Part shown: one piece after another, positions 8,753-17,768 of the stretch
Layout of the letters: every line of letters begins with the position of its first letter
Position numbering within the stretch: the first letter of the stretch is position 1
Origin: Paenibacillus agilis
Lineage (GTDB): Bacteria > Bacillota > Bacilli > Paenibacillales > Paenibacillaceae
NCBI RefSeq assembly: GCF_007786455.1
Contig: NZ_VNJK01000001.1
Span: forward strand, 2,130,074 to 2,194,073
Direction of reading: 5' to 3'
Length of the DNA stretch: 64,000 bases
Made by a program: the position numbers and the translations under genes
Notes under the pieces: model-generated
Told to the model about the DNA's origin: nothing
Seen by the model: the letters and a program-made list of their open reading frames with translations, nothing else
The model's database searches: none

Positions 8753-9499
8753 TTAACCATCGGTTTTCCTGCAAACGCTAATGATAGATGAAGATAACGC
8801 TGAGAACGGCGTTTTATCCCAGTCAGCATATTGATGTTCAATGCGAAAGCCGTGACGGGTTAATAAAGAATTCAGCGTATCCGAATCTGTAAACCGACAA
8901 GCAATTCGGGAAGTGGTTCGCTTATAGCCCCAATCGCGCATCGTGACCCAATGCATGATATGCTGGCTAGCATCATAACATTGCGTGCCTGATACCTTGA
9001 CGTTGTTCCCATCCTTATCAATAAATGATCCCCATTCTGTCTCCTCTTGATCAGATAGATCCGTTCCATTCGGATTGCGAGTCTCAAATGCAAAGATTCC
9101 ACCGGGATGTAAATGTTTGTGAACGGTTGTGAGCAAATCGATTTGATCTTGATTACTTAAAAATGCTTGAAATGCATTACCAGTCAAATAAATCATCGAA
9201 AATCGCTTGTCCGATTCGAAGGTACGGGCATCGCCTTCCATAAAAGTAACAGTCAAACCTTCCGCCTTCAACCGCGCATATGCAAGCATCGCTGATGAGA
9301 TATCTACACCGGTTATCGTTATGCCGGCTTTCGATATGGGGATCGTTGTTAAGCCTGTACCACAAGCAAGTTCTAACACTTCCCCAGGACTCGATTTAGC
9401 AAGCTCAAGATAGAACTGATATTTGTCCATTTCACCATCAAATTCAAGATCGTAATTCACCGGATCTTCATATTCTTCAAGATTGCTATGTTCAATCAA
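8753..9499 (-). CDS. class I SAM-dependent methyltransferase
   Basis: About 248 residues with the Rossmann methyltransferase signature: motif I ELACGTGLTTIPI (SAM-binding glycine loop), acidic residue after beta 2 (GVDISSAML), motif II region (FMEGDARTF) and a GNAFQAF post-motif. It transfers a methyl group from SAM to an unidentified acceptor. The upstream ATGs at 9517 and 9505 sit on or inside the GGGGG ribosome-binding site. The TTG at 9499 is 7 bases after it and gives a natural start (IEHSNLEEYE), so I chose it. It stands alone, with the codBA promoter just downstream. Confidence 0.8.
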   Translation of the reverse strand: MIEHSNLEEYEDPVNYDLEFDGEMDKYQFYLELAKSSPGEVLELACGTGLTTIPISKAGITITGVDISSAMLAYARLKAEGLTVTFMEGDARTFESDKRFSMIYLTGNAFQAFLSNQDQIDLLTTVHKHLHPGGIFAFETRNPNGTDLSDQEETEWGSFIDKDGNNVKVSGTQCYDASQHIMHWVTMRDWGYKRTTSRIACRFTDSDTLNSLLTRHGFRIEHQYADWDKTPFSALSSSIISVCRKTDG

Positions 9500-9591
9500 C
9501 GCCATTCCCCCTTTCATTCTTTCATTTTCAAATTATTGTAGATTTGTTTAGAACAAAAGTCATGGATAAATAACTATTCAAGGCAGGAACA

Positions 9592-9648
9592 CTATTTATA
9601 TTTTTGGTATTCTGGTATATCGAGACATAACCGCAGACCTGCTATCAC
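9592..9648 (-). pseudogene. orphan C-terminal tail of an FGE-like (SUMF1-fold) gene
   Basis: Directly after the SUFU-like stop, the minus strand encodes IAGLRLCLDIPEYQKYK and a stop. The intact FGE-like protein at 17851-18813 ends in LAGLRLCLDIPEI. About 33 of 36 bases match (9610-9645 against 17857-17892). No start codon or upstream domain remains, so this is a remnant left by deletion or recombination. Confidence 0.75.
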
Positions 9649-9652
9649 CTAA

Positions 9653-10264
9653 TTAATGAGGACGAGTGGGATCTATGATTGATTGCGTAAGCGTTTCTAT
9701 GTAAGTATCAAAAGCATCAATGCCTTCTTGTAAAATTATACGTGCTTCAGTGTGAGTAATTGGTACAATCCACAAGACACTAATTATTTCTTCACCTATT
9801 TTAATTTCTTCTAAATCTTCACTTTCTCCTCTTAGTTCATCAATCAATAGAGCTTTTGTAGTCCAGTTCTCTGGTGCTAGTGTGCTCTCAGTCATTACTC
9901 GTGGTACTTCGGAAGATGTTATATTTTCAATATTATGGGCAATTAGGTCGCAGAAATATGAGAATATGCGATCAATGCTTTCTTGTCCCAAATCGGGTTT
10001 CAAAGCTAACATCCATTCAGTCTCAGTAGGTTTTCCGGTTTTTCGAATGGAATTAGATAGGCCGACTGTTGCGAATCTTGCAGGAGTTGTATCGTTAATT
10101 GATGGGAAATAATATATCTCAATATATATGCCAATCTCCGGTTTTGTCATTATGACTCTATATTCTGGCATAGACCACTCTTTCATATATAAATTAAGAA
10201 TAATTGTTCTTCTGATGTCAAAGTCTAGAATCTTTTCTTGGCTTGACACTCTATTGATTTGCAT
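9653..10264 (-). CDS. suppressor of fused (SUFU)-like domain protein
   Basis: A 203-residue protein without signal peptide or membrane segment. Features that resemble bacterial SUFU-domain proteins are a central ARFATVGLSNS segment, a WMLALKPD strand, and a C-terminal block (ISVLWIVPITHTEARIILQEG) like the family's IxxLxPIxxxExxxxxxxG. In bacteria, SUFU-like proteins often act as immunity proteins in toxin systems. The match is by eye and moderate. The ATG at 10264 has an AAGGTGA site 6 bases upstream, better than the TTG at 10270. Its stop abuts the FGE-like tail at 9592-9648, mirroring the SUFU and FGE-like pair at 17.8-20.6 kb. Confidence 0.55.
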   Translation of the reverse strand: MQINRVSSQEKILDFDIRRTIILNLYMKEWSMPEYRVIMTKPEIGIYIEIYYFPSINDTTPARFATVGLSNSIRKTGKPTETEWMLALKPDLGQESIDRIFSYFCDLIAHNIENITSSEVPRVMTESTLAPENWTTKALLIDELRGESEDLEEIKIGEEIISVLWIVPITHTEARIILQEGIDAFDTYIETLTQSIIDPTRPH

Positions 10265-10336
10265 ATTCAATCACCTTTTTTCTTTGTTAATTTTCGCTAG
10301 TTTCATTTTCCTAAGAAGGCAGGAACGGCCCCAATA

Positions 10337-10387
10337 ACAAAAGATGACGGTGAAAGGATCGATATCCTGAGTACCGTCATCTTTTCA
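10337..10387 (-). terminator. intrinsic terminator after purT
   Basis: Thirteen-base perfect arms (AAAAGATGACGGT and ACCGTCATCTTTT) around a loop that itself contains a GGATCGATATCC palindrome, about 100 bases past the purT stop. Confidence 0.75.
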
Positions 10388-10484
10388 TTTTACACATTTA
10401 CCTGAAAGTCATATGTCAATTAAACATTCCTATTTATGAGCAGACCCATCCAAAAAGTCCTTAAAACTCGTTAAACTCCTTGAA

Positions 10485-11645
10485 TCAAGCTTTTTCCACC
10501 TGTAGCTGATCCAGTGCCAGCTTCGCGCGCTGACGTGCGGTTTCCACAGTATCCGCTCCAGACAGGGCGACCGCTATCCTTCTACCTACTTTGGTTACTG
10601 GTTTGCCAAAGATGCGCAGCTGTGTGTTCGGAACTTCCAATGCATGCTCAGCTCCTGTAATCGTATAATCCTCTAGCTCTTGCGGCGCTTTCAATGGTCG
10701 GCTGGCTCCCGGTGTGATCAGTTCAATCTCCGGAATCGGATATCCGAGGATGGCTCGGACATGCAGTGCAAACTCAGATAGGTTCTGAGTGACGAGGGTG
10801 ACTAATCCAGTATCATGCGGACGTGGCGAAACTTCGCTGAAGTACACTTTGTCCGCTGTCAGGAATAGTTCAACACCAAACAATCCATAGCCCCCGAGCT
10901 CATCCGTGATGGCTCGAGCTATCGACTTGGCTTCCTCTAGCTGCTGTTCGCTCATATCATGCGGCTGCCACGACTCGATATAATCTCCGTCCTCCTGAAT
11001 GTGTCCGATGGGTGCGCAGAAGCTTGTCCCGTTTACAGAGCGTACCGTCAGCAGCGTAATTTCGGACTGGAAAGTAATGAACTCTTCAATGATAACCCGC
11101 CCATTTTGCACCCGTCCGCCTTCCATGGCAGTTTGCCAGCAAGGTTCAATATCATGCTCGCTGCGGCAGACACTCTGCCCTTTGCCGGAGGAGCTCATCA
11201 ATGGCTTAATTACACACGGATAGCCCATCTGTTGTACCGCCTCAACAAATTCATCATACGTATCTGCAAAGCGATAGCCTGCCGTAGGCAAGCCCAGTTG
11301 CTCAGACGCAAGTCTACGAATCCCCTCGCGGTCCATCGTCAGCTTCGCAGCTCTAGCGGTTGGTATTACGCGATATCCCTCATCTTCGAGCTTGATCAGT
11401 TCTGACGTAGCCAAAGCCTCAATTTCAGGTACAATTAGATCCGGCTGCTCCAGCTCGATCACGCTCCGCAGCTTGTCCCCATCCAGCATATCTATCACGT
11501 AATGGCGGTGTGCAACCTGCATAGCCGGTGCATGCTCATAGCGGTCAACTGCCACCGTGTATATTCCTAATCGTTGAGCCTCAATGATTACTTCCTTGCC
11601 CAGTTCTCCCGAGCCCAGCAGTAGTAGTTTTTTCGTGTTCAGCAT
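10485..11645 (-). CDS. purT: formate-dependent phosphoribosylglycinamide formyltransferase
   Basis: A 386-residue ATP-grasp enzyme that makes formyl-GAR from GAR, formate and ATP in step three of purine synthesis, independent of formyl-THF. Motifs: N-terminal [31 protein letters not shown], then the ATP-grasp block [15 protein letters not shown], the EEFI strand, and [14 protein letters not shown] carrying the metal-binding glutamate. The length matches the family. A ZTP riboswitch sits in its leader (11692-11803). This fits because ZTP signals shortage of 10-formyl-THF, when a formate-dependent bypass is most useful. The gene is monocistronic and closed by the terminator at 10337-10387. Confidence 0.94.
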   Translation of the reverse strand: MLNTKKLLLLGSGELGKEVIIEAQRLGIYTVAVDRYEHAPAMQVAHRHYVIDMLDGDKLRSVIELEQPDLIVPEIEALATSELIKLEDEGYRVIPTARAAKLTMDREGIRRLASEQLGLPTAGYRFADTYDEFVEAVQQMGYPCVIKPLMSSSGKGQSVCRSEHDIEPCWQTAMEGGRVQNGRVIIEEFITFQSEITLLTVRSVNGTSFCAPIGHIQEDGDYIESWQPHDMSEQQLEEAKSIARAITDELGGYGLFGVELFLTADKVYFSEVSPRPHDTGLVTLVTQNLSEFALHVRAILGYPIPEIELITPGASRPLKAPQELEDYTITGAEHALEVPNTQLRIFGKPVTKVGRRIAVALSGADTVETARQRAKLALDQLQVEKA

Positions 11646-11691
11646 ATTTGTCAGCTCCTCTTTTCATTCATTAATAGATTAGTTATGTCTC

Positions 11692-11803
11692 AAAAAACAA
11701 GAAAGAGGCAAGGGAAATAGGCTCCCTTACCTCTGCCCAGGCGTACGGCCGTTGTCATCTATGTGCTCCCTCATGGTATCCCATGCTACGCCAGTCACAC
11801 ATA
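11692..11803 (-). ncRNA. ZTP (pfl) riboswitch with terminator, upstream of purT
   Basis: On the minus strand the conserved pfl elements appear in order: GTGACTGGCG, a GGGATACC hairpin, GAGGGAGCA, then CGCCTGGGCA forming the pseudoknot (about 11803-11731). A terminator stem follows (AGGTAAGGGA/TCCCTTGCCT, 11731-11700) with a T-rich tail. ZTP binding is expected to prevent termination and turn purT on. Confidence 0.88.
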
Positions 11804-11864
11804 AACCTATTAATTGTCAGATAAATCATACTGAACTTCCTACTGAAATGCAACTATTTCCAAA

Positions 11865-12290
11865 TCAATCATAAAACCATACATATGCCGCCTTAGAGCC
11901 AATGATGTAAAATTCAGCTTTTCTATTGTCTCCGTCCACAAATCTACCGATTTTTCGCCAAACTGCACAACCGTCGCTGCCGGTTTTTTCAGTCCATACT
12001 AAATCAGCAGGATTGGGGACAGAATCGGCCTCATATAAAGTATAGTAGTCGTGCGCTGTTGAACAAACTCTGAAATCTCCCCCAGTAGAATTCACCGTAG
12101 GACTGCTTACGTAAAAATTGGGGCCTAATCTAGTTAGCCGATCTTCACCTATCCAATTCCACTTTCCATCCCCGCTCTGGGAAGTCACTGGTGGATCGCC
12201 CAATGCGCTCGCCGTAGCTAATGGAATGATACATACTAATGTTAGTAACAATAAAAAGATTCTTGTCCGTGCCTTTTTACGCAAACTCAT
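11865..12290 (-). CDS. small secreted protein, unknown function
   Basis: A 141-residue protein with a clear signal peptide: basic start (SLRKKARTR), hydrophobic core, and a probable cut after TASA near residue 29. The mature part is rich in W, Y, G and D, with two cysteines (FRVCSTAHD and GSDGCAVW) that could form one disulfide, and ends in AAYVWFYD. I do not recognise the family. AGGAGG lies 13 bases before the ATG, rather far. It stands alone between the purT riboswitch and the terminator of the STM cassette. Confidence 0.7.
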   Translation of the reverse strand: MSLRKKARTRIFLLLLTLVCIIPLATASALGDPPVTSQSGDGKWNWIGEDRLTRLGPNFYVSSPTVNSTGGDFRVCSTAHDYYTLYEADSVPNPADLVWTEKTGSDGCAVWRKIGRFVDGDNRKAEFYIIGSKAAYVWFYD

Positions 12291-12445
12291 AATTTCAATC
12301 TGCCTCCTAGAAATAGGTTGTCACCAAGAGTATATGATTGATTACCCTTTATGGATATGCATACCAATTCAGTTGGTGAAAGTTTATTTCATCGTTTACA
12401 TTTTTACTTTTATTTTCACTGGACAGTTCATTTTACTGTACAGCA

Positions 12446-12505
12446 GAAAAACACCTTCAAATTGTACTCCCGATCTCACGAGATGGTCGTTCACTTGAAG
12501 GTGTG
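12446..12505 (-). terminator. terminator of the STM4015-4011 operon
   Basis: Ten-base arms ACACCTTCAA and TTGAAGGTGT, inner palindrome GATCTCACGAGATG, and a T5 run on the minus strand, about 100 bases past the radical SAM stop. Confidence 0.65.
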
Positions 12506-12601
12506 TTGATATATCTCATATGATGTTTCAATACACGCATCCACTTAGGATGCGACGCTTTACCAGCGGTTCATAGATATCAGAAATGCTCGCTTGCCCT
12601 T

Positions 12602-13459
12602 TTACGATAATATAGCAATCCGTTCGAGTGCGCGTTCTCCGTAGATAGAATCGAACGGCTGCTCTTCCATATGGATATAGCCTATATAACAATCACATTG
12701 CTTCATCCGACATGGGCGTTCTTTAGAGATTCCATCAAGTCCATCTCTATACAAATTTCCGATCACTTGACGATCTTTATAGCAACGCTTTACGCGCCCG
12801 TCTCCTTGGACATAAAACACATTTTTTCCGGCACGGCACGGCTTGTTCTTACTATCGTAATCCTTAGCATTATGGACAAAATAAGGGTCTATATCGGTCA
12901 AAAATGCTGTATCTTCGGCAGAATAGTATTCTGATTTATCTTTATAGGCGTTCACCCACATATAAACATCATCAGGTAGTGCATTCCTTAAGGAAGAAAT
13001 GGAGTTAAACGCGCTCTTAACACCGACAGATCCTACACTGAACGGTATTTTTTGTTCATAAAGATTGCCGCATTGCTGTAAAAATCGCTCTTCCACTGTC
13101 TGCCCAGGATGGTAGGTTACCCAGAATGCAGTAGTAACTGGATTCAAATTGGCCGTCCAATCGAGTCTAGCGGATAAGTTGGTTTGTATAGCGACCTTTG
13201 TAACGTGCTGCATATGGGACAGCTTAACCATAGCCTCTCTATACCAACGATGCGTAAGTCCTTCGCCATATGGGTTAAAAAACACAGATAGCTGATGTCC
13301 GCTTTCTTCTTGCTTCCCTACCCAGTCGACAAACTTCTGTACTTGTAGCCTATCCTTCGTCAATGTCTCTTGACTATCAATATTTTTGCTAAAAGGACAG
13401 TAAGGGCAGTCATAATTGCAAGAGCTCAGGCTCCCGCGAAAATAAATGGTCGCCCTCAT
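12602..13459 (-). CDS. STM4011-family radical SAM protein
   Basis: A 285-residue radical SAM enzyme. The start MRATIYFRGSLSSC is followed by the 4Fe-4S motif CNYDCPYCPF (CxxxCxxC). The C-terminal part has further cysteines (KPCRAGK, KRCYKD, PCRMKQCDC) that could bind a second cluster. Gene order and sequence style match the STM4011 member of the STM4011-4015 cassette first named from Salmonella. Its chemistry is not known. The ATG at 13459 overlaps the STM4012 stop (ATGA at 13456-13459), so I prefer it to the longer frame from 13510. It is the last gene of the operon, followed by the terminator at 12446-12505. Confidence 0.85.
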   Translation of the reverse strand: MRATIYFRGSLSSCNYDCPYCPFSKNIDSQETLTKDRLQVQKFVDWVGKQEESGHQLSVFFNPYGEGLTHRWYREAMVKLSHMQHVTKVAIQTNLSARLDWTANLNPVTTAFWVTYHPGQTVEERFLQQCGNLYEQKIPFSVGSVGVKSAFNSISSLRNALPDDVYMWVNAYKDKSEYYSAEDTAFLTDIDPYFVHNAKDYDSKNKPCRAGKNVFYVQGDGRVKRCYKDRQVIGNLYRDGLDGISKERPCRMKQCDCYIGYIHMEEQPFDSIYGERALERIAILS

Positions 13460-14832
13460 GACAGTACACAGCTTTCCATACGCGCCCGTATTTCTGGAGA
13501 GATGAACCAATCTCCTATGGAATCGGAGTACATAAGACCTTCATCCGTCAGACGCAGCACCTCATGCTCTATCACAGCTAGATCCGTATGCATCAGCAGA
13601 TTCAACTCGGGAAAATCGTTGAGAGATGATGTTGTGAACCGCTCCTCGTAACTCCTCAATGCCAAACCTTCCGTATGAAGCAGCGCCTTTAGTATAAAGC
13701 GTCGCTGCTGGTCATCCTTACTTAACACAATGCCATAATCTGCATGGGTATAGTCGGCTGAAGCCACGTAGTCGGCAATGATGCTTGCTGTAGCTGAACG
13801 ACCTACACTATACCGCGAGGAGTAATGAACCGTTTTTGTGTAAGATCGTGCTCCACAACCAAGTCCAATCATACCCTCCTCCTGACATCCATAAGGAAGC
13901 AATGATTTCTCTGAACCCGCTTCAGCTTTGGCAAATCTGCGCATAGAGTACTGAGTATATCCATGTGCAAGCAAACGATCTCGTGCTACACGATAGAAGC
14001 TTACTCTCTGATCCTCACCGCTCTGCCTTATCTGCTCTGGCTTTACAATCGTATGGTCACGAGTATATAGCGGATAAATAAATAACTCCTCCGGATCATA
14101 AGACAACGCTTTATCCAGCGAATATATCCATGAATCTAAGGTTTGACCAGGAAGGCCATAAATCAAATCTAAATTAAGGATCGGAAACTGATACAGCTTG
14201 AGCTGTCTCAGAGCTCTTTCGACTTCCTGCGGCTTTTGGGGACGATAGATCGCGTCTGCTTCAAATTCTACGAAGCTTTGAATGCCCATGCTGACCCGAT
14301 CCACTTGCCTGCTTTTTAAAATGTCCAAGCGTTCGGTGCTTATCGTCTCCGGAGATGTTTCTACCGAGATGGAAGCTTGACTCGGATCCATACCCATTCC
14401 ATGTTGAGCAATATGAAACAATCGATCTAACTGGTCAGGTTGCAGCAAAGTCGGTGTACCGCCTCCAACAGCAAATCGAGCAATTGGTGCATTCGGAATG
14501 AGTGAGGCCCATTGTGCAGCTTGTCTTTCCAAAGCATCTACATAATTGGTATGTACGTCGGCTCTCTTGTCAGGCAATGTGAATAAATTGCAAAAGCCGC
14601 AGCGAGCCCCACAAAACGGGATATGCATATATAAAAAGAGCGAATCTGCCTTTTCCTGGCTCCACAGTTCGGACAAGGGCAGCTTCCTCTCCAATTCTCG
14701 ATAGGAGGTTTTGTGTGGATAAGCGTATAAATAAGACCGGTAAGGCTCTGATGTTATGTTTTCTTTCCAGCTGCGCAGAGCCTCCGGATTCTGAATGATG
14801 TCCATGTAATTAGGGTAAACCGTAAGGCTCAT
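13456..14832 (-). CDS. STM4012-family radical SAM protein (HemN-like)
   Basis: A 458-residue radical SAM enzyme related to coproporphyrinogen III dehydrogenase (HemN). It has MHIPFCGARCGFCNLF (CxxxCxxC, HemN style), a SAM-binding GGGTPT, SVETSPETIS, GIQSF and LDLIYGLPGQT. Family resemblance does not prove a haem role: HemN-like enzymes also act as methyltransferases or in haem trafficking. The ATG at 14832 has GAAGGGA 6 bases upstream. The longer frame from 15024 runs back into STM4013 and was rejected. It lies 20 bases after STM4013 and overlaps STM4011 by 4 bases. Confidence 0.87.
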   Translation of the reverse strand: MSLTVYPNYMDIIQNPEALRSWKENITSEPYRSYLYAYPHKTSYRELERKLPLSELWSQEKADSLFLYMHIPFCGARCGFCNLFTLPDKRADVHTNYVDALERQAAQWASLIPNAPIARFAVGGGTPTLLQPDQLDRLFHIAQHGMGMDPSQASISVETSPETISTERLDILKSRQVDRVSMGIQSFVEFEADAIYRPQKPQEVERALRQLKLYQFPILNLDLIYGLPGQTLDSWIYSLDKALSYDPEELFIYPLYTRDHTIVKPEQIRQSGEDQRVSFYRVARDRLLAHGYTQYSMRRFAKAEAGSEKSLLPYGCQEEGMIGLGCGARSYTKTVHYSSRYSVGRSATASIIADYVASADYTHADYGIVLSKDDQQRRFILKALLHTEGLALRSYEERFTTSSLNDFPELNLLMHTDLAVIEHEVLRLTDEGLMYSDSIGDWFISPEIRARMESCVLS

Positions 14833-14851
14833 ATTGATCCCTTCTCTCACT

Positions 14852-15637
14852 TTACAAAATAAATTCACGGTAAGGCACATTCCATACGACATCATGCGCA
14901 AGCCTGTGGCCGTTGTAGCCGTCTTCACCGAAGGCGGTGCCATGATCAGAGAACACCATGCAAAATACAGGGCGTTCTCGTTCTCGGAATGCCTGAAATA
15001 ATCGACCAAGCTCACCGTCAACATATCGAAGTGCCGCGCGCTGCGTCTCTATGGAGTCTTTCTTTGCTCCCGGTACAAAATAATGATTGGGACCATGAAT
15101 CGCTGATACATTCATAAACATAAACAGACGTTCTGTCTCATTGGAATTGTGCAGCAGCTTGATGGCATGGTTCACCTGATGCTCTGTAGAACGTTGATTC
15201 GTAACCCCAAAGGTCATTCGCCAATAGCTTTCTTGAAAGTAGCTTGGAAGAACTTTGGCAAGCGGGACTTTTTTGCTAAAAAAGATGACTCCGCCTATAC
15301 AAATCGTGCGGTAGCCTACTGCCTGCAATCCAGATACGATATCCGTTGAATCAAATTGCCATGTGTACGGATGAGTCTTTAACCCCGTATTTTTCGAATG
15401 AAACAATCGGACATGCTCTGATTTATTTGTCGTAGCGGGTGTGGGCAGAAATCCGCCAAAGAAAGCATGATGAGCTGCATAAGTGAAGCTGCCCGGTGTA
15501 TGTCGCTTTTCCCATTGTCCGCTCTCGCATAAATTTGGGCAGTTTTCTTTCTCCAGTACAGCGACATCATATCGAAGCGTATCCAGCGTAATCATCAGAA
15601 TATCGTGACTGCCTACAATTTCATTCATGTTAATCAT
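14852..15637 (-). CDS. STM4013/SEN3800-family hydrolase (sulfatase / alkaline phosphatase fold)
   Basis: A 261-residue protein with the metal-binding pattern of the alkaline phosphatase superfamily: an N-terminal ITLDTLRYDVA and a late FSDHGTAFGEDGYNGHR. The usual sulfatase C/S-x-P-x-R motif is not visible. The equivalent region reads TPGSFTYAAHHAFF, so the nucleophile is probably a threonine or serine and formylglycine maturation is not expected. It is therefore more likely a phosphatase, phosphodiesterase or transferase than a true sulfatase. The ATG at 15637 follows GAGGATC. It lies between the ATP-grasp and radical SAM genes of the cassette. Confidence 0.82.
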   Translation of the reverse strand: MINMNEIVGSHDILMITLDTLRYDVAVLEKENCPNLCESGQWEKRHTPGSFTYAAHHAFFGGFLPTPATTNKSEHVRLFHSKNTGLKTHPYTWQFDSTDIVSGLQAVGYRTICIGGVIFFSKKVPLAKVLPSYFQESYWRMTFGVTNQRSTEHQVNHAIKLLHNSNETERLFMFMNVSAIHGPNHYFVPGAKKDSIETQRAALRYVDGELGRLFQAFRERERPVFCMVFSDHGTAFGEDGYNGHRLAHDVVWNVPYREFIL

Positions 15638-15656
15638 GGTGGAGATCCTCTTCCAT

Positions 15657-16883
15657 TTAGATAGTCGTAGAGTGTGAAGCCATTCTCATTTCCCATTCGT
15701 AGGGATCATGTCCTTCATAATGACTATGATATAGTAAATCTCCGAACGGATTTACATCCAATACATAAGGTCTATAGGAACCGCTGCTCAATAATACATC
15801 TATACCTGCGACGGTAGAACGCGGAAATACCGATAACGTTTGTTCAGCGCATTGTCGCACGGTAGCTTGAAGATTGTCAGTCAAGCCTACCCCCTCCAAG
15901 CTCATTCGAGCACTATCGAGATGCAGATTTGTTATAGGTGTTCTGCTAACCCTTGCAATACTGTGACAAGCTTTACCTGCTACAACAAGCTGGCGAATAT
16001 CAAAGGTGCGCTCCTGATAAGACGCTTTTGGAATCCATTGCTCTACATGAGCGCCATGTCTCAATACCCAATTGATGATTCGGCGAATGTCTTGGGGTTC
16101 TTTATAGTGCATGAGCTTCTTTACGTTATAAAATAAAGGAGGTCTACGCAGATAATTTTCCACACCTATTGTAGTCACCGCCGATTCTGCTCCTGTTACG
16201 GGGTTTACCTGATATGCGATTACACCGCATGCACCGGAACCAGCTGCTAGCTTAATAAATAAACGATAGATTCGCTTTTTTGCCATAGCATCCCGAAGTG
16301 TATCGTAATCCGGGATGGCTTCTGGGGCAGCTAATCTTCTAGGCACCGGCAATCCAGCTGCTGATAAGAGCTGGTGCGTATACCTTTTATCGAACATTGC
16401 TGCGATATCCTCGGGAGCATTCATCCATCGTGGCTTATTCCACAGCTGTGCGGCCTCCCTGTCCAGTCGAGATAAAAGCTTGCAGTACCCACGAAACCAC
16501 TGGGAAGGATGATACAGCTTTCCCTTAACTTCCTGTAACCCTTTGGCCATCTTTACCGAGATAGGCTGAACAACGCTCTTGTTATATCTAATCCAACGTT
16601 CGTCTATCTCGGATATATGGGTGTTTGCCGTATCAGGGGAACCAAGTACAATAAGTTCACGTTCCACTTCAAAATGTTCCCCAGGCGCGTCAAGCCGGAG
16701 CAATGGAGGTTCATCCAACGTTTGCCCTAAGTTTTGTGCAACTGAACTAAAGGATGCATTTCCTTGCAATACATCTATATAATCCAGCACAAGAGCTGGG
16801 GGCAGCCCCAGCCGAGCTCTTGCCGCTTGAAGTCCCGTTGTTCTTCTATTGCCGGAATTGCCAATGATAATCATCGAATTCAT
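15657..16883 (-). CDS. STM4014-family ATP-grasp protein
   Basis: A 408-residue protein. The N-terminal Rossmann-like lobe starts MIIIGNSGNRRT. An ATP-grasp core follows: FIKLAAGSGACGVIAY (nucleotide-binding lysine and glycine-rich loop), VEQWIPKASYQ, FDIRQLVV and the metal site YVLDVNPFGD. ATP-grasp enzymes join a carboxylate to an amine, thiol or hydroxyl through an acyl phosphate, and many modify peptides. Within the cassette it is the only evident ligase. It starts 2 bases after the STM4015 stop without a strong ribosome-binding site, so it relies on translational coupling. Confidence 0.83.
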   Translation of the reverse strand: MNSMIIIGNSGNRRTTGLQAARARLGLPPALVLDYIDVLQGNASFSSVAQNLGQTLDEPPLLRLDAPGEHFEVERELIVLGSPDTANTHISEIDERWIRYNKSVVQPISVKMAKGLQEVKGKLYHPSQWFRGYCKLLSRLDREAAQLWNKPRWMNAPEDIAAMFDKRYTHQLLSAAGLPVPRRLAAPEAIPDYDTLRDAMAKKRIYRLFIKLAAGSGACGVIAYQVNPVTGAESAVTTIGVENYLRRPPLFYNVKKLMHYKEPQDIRRIINWVLRHGAHVEQWIPKASYQERTFDIRQLVVAGKACHSIARVSRTPITNLHLDSARMSLEGVGLTDNLQATVRQCAEQTLSVFPRSTVAGIDVLLSSGSYRPYVLDVNPFGDLLYHSHYEGHDPYEWEMRMASHSTTI

Positions 16884-16885
16884 CG

Positions 16886-17731
16886 TTATTCCGTCAAGGA
16901 AGGATAGCGATAATCCTCGTCTTCATCAGAATCCTGTTGATCGCTGATATCTACGTTGAGACCTGACTGCTTCCAACGATTCATCATTTCATCCGACATG
17001 TAATGGTAGTTTAAGTCAAGCTTCTTCAGTTTCATTATTTTTTCACTATTGATAAGTGCTTCAGCTCCAGTATCTGTCAACGTGCCCATAGAAAGATCCA
17101 ACGTATGTAGTTGATCAACAATCGGTGCATTGGCTACTGCAATCGCGATTTCATCTTGAATTTGGCTATCTTTGAGCCCAAGATAGGTAAGCAGAGGGAA
17201 CTTTCCAGGTTCGATCAACTGGAGCACATCTGCGAGAGTTGCATCAAATCCATAATCCTCTACTCCTAAATAAAGCTCCAGCTTCTTCAAATTTTTGAAA
17301 CTGCCTTCACTTATGCTAGTAATGACGTCTTTTCCAAGTCCGCCGCAAATAATAGTGAGCTCTTCCAGTTTATCGTGTTGAGCCGGAACAAGGCTAAGAT
17401 CGGTACTCCCTTTAATAGTGAGTGAGCGAAGATCAGGATAAGCAGATAGAATCGGTCCTATGTTAGATTGATTAATCCAAGAGACCTCGCATTCTTCATA
17501 GGACATATCGCCAATAAATAAGCTCCGCAGCTGCGGAAAACGGTCTTTCAGCCGAACAAGAGCTTCGACAATTTCACTAGAGTCATTTTCGTAGGCGCCG
17601 CCCCAGTCACCGATGATGAGACTTTCAAGTTGTAAGCTCTCATCCTTGCCTGCAAGCTCCTCTATTAATTCTACGATTTTGACACCACTTTCATATTGAT
17701 CATAATCGACAGATAGTTTAAGTTCGGACAT
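16886..17731 (-). CDS. STM4015-family leucine-rich repeat protein
   Basis: A 281-residue acidic protein with irregular leucine-rich repeats, for example FPQLRSLFIGDMSY, YPDLRSLTIKG, FKNLKKLELYLG, FPLLTYLGLKDSQI and LHTLDLSMG. The tail is very acidic and then ends in YRYPSLTE. LRR proteins usually bind other proteins, so this may be the scaffold or substrate-recognition part of the cassette. AGGAGG lies 7 bases before the ATG at 17731. The upstream frame from 17782 would start before the promoter's likely start point. It is the first gene of the operon behind a good promoter (17769-17797). Confidence 0.83.
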   Translation of the reverse strand: MSELKLSVDYDQYESGVKIVELIEELAGKDESLQLESLIIGDWGGAYENDSSEIVEALVRLKDRFPQLRSLFIGDMSYEECEVSWINQSNIGPILSAYPDLRSLTIKGSTDLSLVPAQHDKLEELTIICGGLGKDVITSISEGSFKNLKKLELYLGVEDYGFDATLADVLQLIEPGKFPLLTYLGLKDSQIQDEIAIAVANAPIVDQLHTLDLSMGTLTDTGAEALINSEKIMKLKKLDLNYHYMSDEMMNRWKQSGLNVDISDQQDSDEDEDYRYPSLTE

Positions 17732-17768
17732 AACCATACCTCCTAAAAATGAATACAAACTCTCTTTT

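Noticed and set aside
12525..12640. Open tail (VKGQASISDIYEPLVKRR...) in another frame across the STM4011 stop, considered as a precursor peptide
   Set aside because: No start codon of its own; it is a shifted frame of the radical SAM gene that happens to stay open.
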